Shown: piece by piece, positions 4,793 to 9,650 of the stretch | Numbering within the stretch: the stretch's first letter is position 1 | Layout of the letters: every line of letters begins with the position of its first letter | Origin: JAICLV01 sp036380925 | Lineage (GTDB): Bacteria; Actinomycetota; Actinomycetes; Acidothermales; Acidothermaceae | Assembly (NCBI GenBank): GCA_036380925.1 | Contig: DASVDW010000214.1 | Coordinates: 1 to 9,650, forward strand | Length of the DNA: 9,650 bases | Direction: 5' to 3' | Notes under the pieces: model-generated | What the model was told of the DNA's origin: nothing | Seen by the model: only the letters and a program-made list of their open reading frames with translations | Databases searched by the model: none | Position numbers and translations under genes: made by a program

Positions 4793-6442
4793 ATGGACGC
4801 CGTCACCACGGTTCCGAGCCCGACGAACGAGCCGCCGCTCAGCTACCCCCCGGGCAGCCCCGAGCGGTCCCGACTTGAGACGCGTCTCAAGGAGTTGGGC
4901 TCCGAACGCGTCGAGCTGACGCTGGCGCTCGGCGGGCGCCGGCGGATGGCCGGCGGTGACCGGGTCGACGTCGTCCAGCCGCATCGCCGCTCGGCCGTGC
5001 TCGGTGTGCTCGCCGAGTCGACGCCGGACGACGTGAGCGAGGCGATCGACGTCGCGCTTGCCGCCGCGCCCGGGTGGCGGAACCTGACGTTCGACGACCG
5101 CGCGGCCGTCTTCTTGAAGGCCGCCGACCTGCTCACCGGCCCGTGGCGCGACACGATCAACGCGGCGACGATGCTCGGCCAGAGCAAGACCTGCTACCAG
5201 GCGGAAATCGACGCGGCCTGCGAGCTCGCCGACTTCTGGCGGTTCAACGTCCACTTCGCCCGGCAGATCCTCGCCGAGCAGCCGCTGTCAGCCCCCGGTG
5301 TCTGGAACCGGCTCGACCACCGCCCGCTCGAGGGCTTCGTGCTGGCGATCACCCCGTTCAACTTCACGTCGATCGCCGGCAACTTGCCGACCGCCCCCGC
5401 GGTGATGGGCAACGTGTGCGTGTGGAAGCCGTCGCCGACGCAAGCGTTCTCCGCGCACTTCTTGATGGAGTTGTTGACCGCTGCCGGCCTGCCGCCCGGC
5501 GTCATCACGATGGTCACCGGCGGCGGCGCGGCGGTGTCTGAGGTGGCCGTGCCGCACGAGGCGCTCGCCGGCATTCACTTCACCGGCTCGACGGCGACGT
5601 TCCAGAGCTTGTGGCGAAACGTTGGCGAGAACTTGCCGCGCTATCGCGGATATCCGCGGATCGTCGGCGAGACCGGCGGCAAGGACTTCGTCATCGCGCA
5701 CCCGTCGGCTGACGTCGACGTGTTGCGCAGCGCGTTGATCCGCGGCGCCTTCGAGTATCAAGGCCAGAAATGCTCGGCGGCTTCGCGCGCGTACGTGCCG
5801 CGCTCGGTGTGGCGCAGGTTGGAGTCGCAGTTCGTCGCGCAGGTCGAGTCGCTGTCGATGGGCGACGTCACCGATTTCTCCAACTTCATGGGCGCCGTCA
5901 TCGACGGGCGCTCGTTCGCGCGGTTGCGTGAGGCGATCGAGCGGGCGAAGTCGCTGCCCGGCATGACGTTGGTGGCGGGCGGTCAGCTTGACGACGTCGA
6001 TGGGTGGTTCGTTCGGCCCACGGTCTTCCTCGCCGAAGATCCGACCGACGAGGTGTTCACCCGCGAGTACTTCGGGCCGGTCCTCGCCGTGCACGTGTTC
6101 GACGACGACCGCTACGACGAGGTCGTGGCGCAGGCCGCGGACGTCGCGCCGTACGCGCTCACCGGCGCCGTGATCGCGCAAGACCGCGCCGCGATCGCCG
6201 CGGCGACGAACGCGCTGCGTTTCTCCGCCGGGAACTTCTACATCAACGACAAGCCCACCGGCGCGGTGGTCGGACAACAACCGTTCGGCGGCGGCCGGGC
6301 GAGCGGAACCAATGACAAGGCTGGATCAATGCAAAACCTGCTGCGCTGGACGAGCACCCGCGCCATCAAGGAGAACTTCACGCCACCGACGACCGTCGGC
6401 TATCCCCATATGGGCATGTCGGACGACGGGAGCGCGCGATGA
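4793..6442 (+). CDS. pruA: L-glutamate gamma-semialdehyde (1-pyrroline-5-carboxylate) dehydrogenase
   Basis: This aldehyde dehydrogenase oxidises L-glutamate 5-semialdehyde, in equilibrium with 1-pyrroline-5-carboxylate, to L-glutamate with NAD+. It is the second step of proline breakdown and acts in the cytosol. The 549-residue length fits the stand-alone enzyme (about 540, ALDH4-like), not the fused PutA form. The active site looks complete: the oxyanion asparagine in AITPFNFTSIAGN (N190), the nucleotide-binding FTGSTATF (263-270), the general base E293 in VGETGGKDFV, the nucleophile C327 in YQGQKCSAASRAYV, E425 in REYFGPV, and the substrate-carboxylate-binding area GQQPFGGGRASGTNDKAG at about 494-511. 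The C-terminus LRWTSTRAIKENF is also typical. AGGAG upstream supports the start. The stop overlaps the next gene's start as ATGA, so the two are translationally coupled. Proline dehydrogenase (putB/prodh) is not in the window. Confidence 0.96.
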   Translation: MDAVTTVPSPTNEPPLSYPPGSPERSRLETRLKELGSERVELTLALGGRRRMAGGDRVDVVQPHRRSAVLGVLAESTPDDVSEAIDVALAAAPGWRNLTFDDRAAVFLKAADLLTGPWRDTINAATMLGQSKTCYQAEIDAACELADFWRFNVHFARQILAEQPLSAPGVWNRLDHRPLEGFVLAITPFNFTSIAGNLPTAPAVMGNVCVWKPSPTQAFSAHFLMELLTAAGLPPGVITMVTGGGAAVSEVAVPHEALAGIHFTGSTATFQSLWRNVGENLPRYRGYPRIVGETGGKDFVIAHPSADVDVLRSALIRGAFEYQGQKCSAASRAYVPRSVWRRLESQFVAQVESLSMGDVTDFSNFMGAVIDGRSFARLREAIERAKSLPGMTLVAGGQLDDVDGWFVRPTVFLAEDPTDEVFTREYFGPVLAVHVFDDDRYDEVVAQAADVAPYALTGAVIAQDRAAIAAATNALRFSAGNFYINDKPTGAVVGQQPFGGGRASGTNDKAGSMQNLLRWTSTRAIKENFTPPTTVGYPHMGMSDDGSAR

Positions 6443-9400
6443 TCGACGCGTTCGAGCGGCACGACGAGGAGTTGGAGCGGCAGAAGGCGCGGCTCATCGC
6501 GCTCGCTTCGCAAGGACGCGACAACGCGGCGGACGTGGAGCCCTTTCTGGCCCGCTATTTCTTACACATGGCGGCCGAGGACGTGCTGGACTGGCCCGCG
6601 GTCGAGCTGTACGAGGTGGCGTGGGGGCACCGCGACTTCGCGATGAACCGACCGCAGGGGTTGCCGAAGGTTCGCGTGGTTTCCTTCGACTCCGACCAGC
6701 TGGCCGGCCGACCGGCGCACACGCTTGTCGAAATCGTCACGGACGACATGCCATTCCTCGTCGACTCCGTAACGCAGGAGCTGTCCCGTCACGACATCGC
6801 GATCCACCTGGTGGTGCACCCGCAGTTCGTCGTCCGGCGCGACCTCGAGGGCCGGTTGCTCGACGTGCTCGGGACGCTGGACGCGCACGAGGCGCCGTCC
6901 GACACGATTGTCGAGTCGTGGATGCATTTCGAGGTCGCGCCGCGGGGCAGCGCGGACGCCGAGCGCGCGCTGCACGACGACATCCTGCGGGTGCTGCGCG
7001 ACGTCCATGACGTGGTGGAGGACTGGCCGCGGATGCGGGCCATCGCGCAGCAGGTCTCTGATCGGCTCACGACCGCGCCGCCGCCGGGGCTGCCGCTGAG
7101 CGCCGCGGAGGTGGCCGAGACAGCGGAGTTCTTGCGTTGGCTCGCCGACGACCACTTCACCTTCTTGGGGTATCGGGAGTACCGGCTGGTCGACGACCCG
7201 GAGACCGGCGAGCCCGCGCTCGGCGTCGTCCCCGGCACCGGGCTCGGCATCCTGCGCGCCGACAAGCCGAAGCCTCGGCGGTTGTCGAGCCTGCCGTCGG
7301 AGGTGCGCGACAAGGTTCGCGACCCGCAGTTGCTGCTCATCACCAAGGCGAATTCGCGGGCGACCGTGCATCGTCCGGTCTACCTCGACTACGTCGGCGT
7401 CAAGGTCTTCGACGACGCCGGCAACGTGGTCGGGGAGCGACGTTTTCTCGGGTTGTTCACCTCGACCGCGTATGTGAGCAGCGTCTTGACTATCCCGTTG
7501 TTGCGCCGCAAGGCCGAGGCGGTCATCGAGCGTTCCGGTTTCGCGCCGCAAAGCCACAGCGGCAAGGATTTGCTGCGGATCCTCGAAGACCTGCCGCGCG
7601 ACGAGATGTTCCAGACCACGTTGCCGGAGCTGTACGAAACCGCGATCGGTGTGTTGCACCTGCAGGAGCGGCGGCGACTGCGGCTGTTCATGCGCAAGGA
7701 CGTCTACGGCCGCTTCGTTTCTTGCCTGGTGTACCTCCCGCGCGATCGCTACAGCACCCAGGTGCGGCTGCGGATGCAGGACATCCTCATGGACGCCCTC
7801 GGCGGCACCAGCATCGACGACACGCTGCGGGTGGCGGATTCTGTGCTCGCGCGGGTGCATTTCGTCGTGCGGGTCGACACCGACGCGATCACCGACGTCG
7901 ACCGCGACGCCTTGGAAAGCCGGCTGGTCGACGCCACCCGGACGTGGGACGACGACTTCTCGGAGGCGCTCGAGGAGCGGTTCGGCGACGCCAACCGCGG
8001 CATGGCCGACCGGTACGTCGGGGCGTTTCCCGAGGCGTACAAGGAGGATTTCTCGGCGTACCTGGCCGTCGACGACCTGCAGGAGATCGAGCGGGTGGGC
8101 GCCGACGGCTTCGCGCTGCGGCTGTACGAGCCGGACGCGGCGGGCCAGGAGGAGCTTCGGCTGAAGGTCTACCGCCTCGGCGCGCCGGTGTCGCTGTCGC
8201 GGGTGCTGCCGTTGTTGCAGAGCATGGGTGTCGAGGTCACCGACGAGCGGCCCTACGCGATCGAGCGCCGCGGCGCCGATCCGGCGTGGATCTACGACTT
8301 CGGGCTGCGGCAGGGACGCGTCTTCGACTCCGACGACGTGACCGCGCGGCATCGCCGATTCCAAGACGCGCTGGCGGCGGCGTGGCGGGGCGACGCGGAG
8401 GCCGACGGCTTCCAAGCGCTGGTGTTGCGCGCCGGGCTGGATTGGCGGCAGGTGACGGTGCTGCGCGCGTACGCGAAGTACCTGCGGCAGGCCGGTTCGC
8501 GCTTCAGCCAGGAGTACGTCGAGTCGGCGCTGGTGGCCAACGCCGGGATCGCGCGGCTGCTTGTCGAGCTGTTCGAGGCGCGGCTGGATCCCGGGTTCGA
8601 CGGCGACCGCGACGCCGCGCTCGCGGAGTTGACCGGGCGCATCGAAAAATCCTTGGACGACGTCGGCAGCCTCGACCAAGACCGCATCGTGCGCAGCTAC
8701 CTGTCGTTTGTGAACGCGACGCTGCGCACGAACCATTGGCAGCGGGTCGACGGCGAACCGAAACCGTACCTCTCGCTGAAGTTCGCCTCGGAGGACATCC
8801 CCGCCTTGCCGCAGCCCCGGCCGAAGTTCGAGATTTTCGTGTACTCGCCGCGGGTCGAGGGCGTGCATCTTCGCTTCGGCGCGGTCGCGCGCGGCGGCAT
8901 CCGGCACTCCGATCGGCGGGAGGACTTCCGCACCGAGGTGCTCGGCCTGGCCAAGACGCAGACGGTGAAGAACGCGGTCATCGTGCCGGTCGGCTCGAAG
9001 GGCGGTTTCGTGGTGAAGCGCCCGCCGGCCGACGCGGGCGACCGCGAGGCGCAGCAGGCCGAGGCCGTGTACTGCTACCGCACGCTGATTCGCGGCATGC
9101 TCGACCTCACCGACAACCTGCTCACCACACCGGCCGGCCGGCAGACCGTTCCGCCGCCCGACACGGTGCGGCACGACGGCGATGACACCTACCTCGTGGT
9201 CGCGGCAGACAAGGGCACCGCGACGTTCTCCGACATCGCCAACGGCATCGCCGCCGAATACGGGTTTTGGCTTGGTGACGCGTTCGCGTCAGGCGGCTCG
9301 GCCGGTTACGACCACAAGGAGATGGGCATCACCGCGCGCGGCGCGTGGGAGTCGGTGAAGCGGCATTTCCGCGACGTCGGCGTCAACTGCCAGACCACCG

Positions 9401-9650
9401 ACTTCACCTGTGTCGGCATCGGCGACATGTCGGGCGACGTGTTCGGCAACGGCATGCTGCTGTCGCGGCACACCAGGTTGGTCGCCGCGTTCGACCACCG
9501 GCACATCTTCGTCGACCCGAGCCCCGACGCGGCCGCCTCGTTCGAGGAGCGGCTGCGGTTGTTCAAGCTGCCGCGCAGCTCGTGGGCCGATTACAACGCC
9601 GAACTCATCTCCAAGGGCGGCGGCGTCTGGCCGCGCACCGCGAAGGCGGT
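6439..9650 (+). CDS. gdh2: Large NAD-dependent glutamate dehydrogenase, N-terminal two thirds (runs off the window)
   Basis: This giant NAD-GDH (Bac_GDH family, usually about 1,600 residues) deaminates L-glutamate to 2-oxoglutarate and ammonium with NAD+, mainly in the catabolic direction. The frame is open from 6439 for 1,070 codons without a stop and is cut by the window end. The N-terminal region (about 1-650) is regulatory in this family and shows family-like segments such as TDDMPFLVDSVTQE near 103-114, DDHFTFLGYREYRL from 237 and GKDLLRILEDLPRDEMFQT from 375. The catalytic part includes RGGIRHSDRREDFRTEVLGL from 818, KTQTVKNAVIVPVGSKGGF from 839 with the conserved lysines K839, K844 and K854, and GIGDMSGDVFGNGM near 994, in the nucleotide-binding part. 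It overlaps pruA by ATGA and uses PruA's product. The gene name gdh2/gdhB varies by species. One rare TTA leucine codon occurs at 6562-6564 (codon 42), the only one in the visible frame. Confidence 0.95.
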   Translation, partial: MIDAFERHDEELERQKARLIALASQGRDNAADVEPFLARYFLHMAAEDVLDWPAVELYEVAWGHRDFAMNRPQGLPKVRVVSFDSDQLAGRPAHTLVEIVTDDMPFLVDSVTQELSRHDIAIHLVVHPQFVVRRDLEGRLLDVLGTLDAHEAPSDTIVESWMHFEVAPRGSADAERALHDDILRVLRDVHDVVEDWPRMRAIAQQVSDRLTTAPPPGLPLSAAEVAETAEFLRWLADDHFTFLGYREYRLVDDPETGEPALGVVPGTGLGILRADKPKPRRLSSLPSEVRDKVRDPQLLLITKANSRATVHRPVYLDYVGVKVFDDAGNVVGERRFLGLFTSTAYVSSVLTIPLLRRKAEAVIERSGFAPQSHSGKDLLRILEDLPRDEMFQTTLPELYETAIGVLHLQERRRLRLFMRKDVYGRFVSCLVYLPRDRYSTQVRLRMQDILMDALGGTSIDDTLRVADSVLARVHFVVRVDTDAITDVDRDALESRLVDATRTWDDDFSEALEERFGDANRGMADRYVGAFPEAYKEDFSAYLAVDDLQEIERVGADGFALRLYEPDAAGQEELRLKVYRLGAPVSLSRVLPLLQSMGVEVTDERPYAIERRGADPAWIYDFGLRQGRVFDSDDVTARHRRFQDALAAAWRGDAEADGFQALVLRAGLDWRQVTVLRAYAKYLRQAGSRFSQEYVESALVANAGIARLLVELFEARLDPGFDGDRDAALAELTGRIEKSLDDVGSLDQDRIVRSYLSFVNATLRTNHWQRVDGEPKPYLSLKFASEDIPALPQPRPKFEIFVYSPRVEGVHLRFGAVARGGIRHSDRREDFRTEVLGLAKTQTVKNAVIVPVGSKGGFVVKRPPADAGDREAQQAEAVYCYRTLIRGMLDLTDNLLTTPAGRQTVPPPDTVRHDGDDTYLVVAADKGTATFSDIANGIAAEYGFWLGDAFASGGSAGYDHKEMGITARGAWESVKRHFRDVGVNCQTTDFTCVGIGDMSGDVFGNGMLLSRHTRLVAAFDHRHIFVDPSPDAAASFEERLRLFKLPRSSWADYNAELISKGGGVWPRTAKA

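Noticed and set aside
4681..4919. Short plus-strand open frames (65 and 76 codons) leading into pruA
   Set aside because: They run into the pruA coding region in other frames, lack a ribosome binding site and are Arg/Ser-rich without family resemblance.
6562..9174. An 870-codon open frame on the minus strand across the glutamate dehydrogenase gene
   Set aside because: The plus-strand frame from 6439 encodes clear catalytic motifs over the same bases. The antisense product is full of Arg, His, Gln and Val in the pattern expected from reading GC-rich codons backwards, and it resembles no family.
7137..9185. A 682-codon plus-strand open frame in another phase
   Set aside because: It is an Arg/Ala/Gly-rich shadow of the glutamate dehydrogenase frame and has no recognisable domain.

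Overview
The window comes from a GC-rich chromosome (roughly 65-70% G+C by eye) and most likely from a motile actinobacterium. Three points support this. The gene at 1943 belongs to a small family I know only from Actinomycetota (DUF6912-like). A chemoreceptor with an actinobacterial-style C-terminus is present. pruA is coupled to a very large NAD-dependent glutamate dehydrogenase of the class known from Streptomyces and mycobacteria. Genus cannot be fixed from this sequence.

Layout. From 2 to 493 (+) lies the C-terminal end of a MinD/CpaE-like P-loop ATPase that enters from the left. It converges on a chemoreceptor gene (505-1773, -), and one small inverted repeat spans both stop codons. A 169-base divergent spacer rich in palindromes and repeats separates the chemoreceptor from a DUF6912-like gene (1943-2464, +). 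That gene carries a perfect 12-bp inverted repeat just inside its coding start. A 139-base spacer with another inverted repeat and a possible promoter leads to a secreted protein (2604-4604, +) built from a seven-motif beta-propeller and three cell-wall-binding (CWB2) repeats. A 188-base spacer with a 14-bp palindrome then leads to an operon of pruA (4793-6442, +) and a giant NAD-glutamate dehydrogenase gene (6439 to beyond 9650, +), which overlap by ATGA.

How the genes work together. The clear functional unit is pruA plus the dehydrogenase. PruA oxidises glutamate semialdehyde to glutamate, and the dehydrogenase deaminates glutamate to 2-oxoglutarate, so the operon funnels proline-type carbon into the TCA cycle and yields NADH at both steps. 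The left half is a mixture: a cell-division or pilus-type ATPase, a stand-alone chemoreceptor with an unusually small external domain, an uncharacterised cytosolic protein and a secreted wall-associated protein. No shared pathway is evident among these.

I see no RNA gene, insertion sequence, CRISPR array or prophage sign, and no non-coding stretch over 300 bases. No clearly new multi-gene system is present. The best leads are the structured non-coding and early-coding DNA around 1801-1990, the miniature chemoreceptor ectodomain, and the propeller-CWB2 surface protein.
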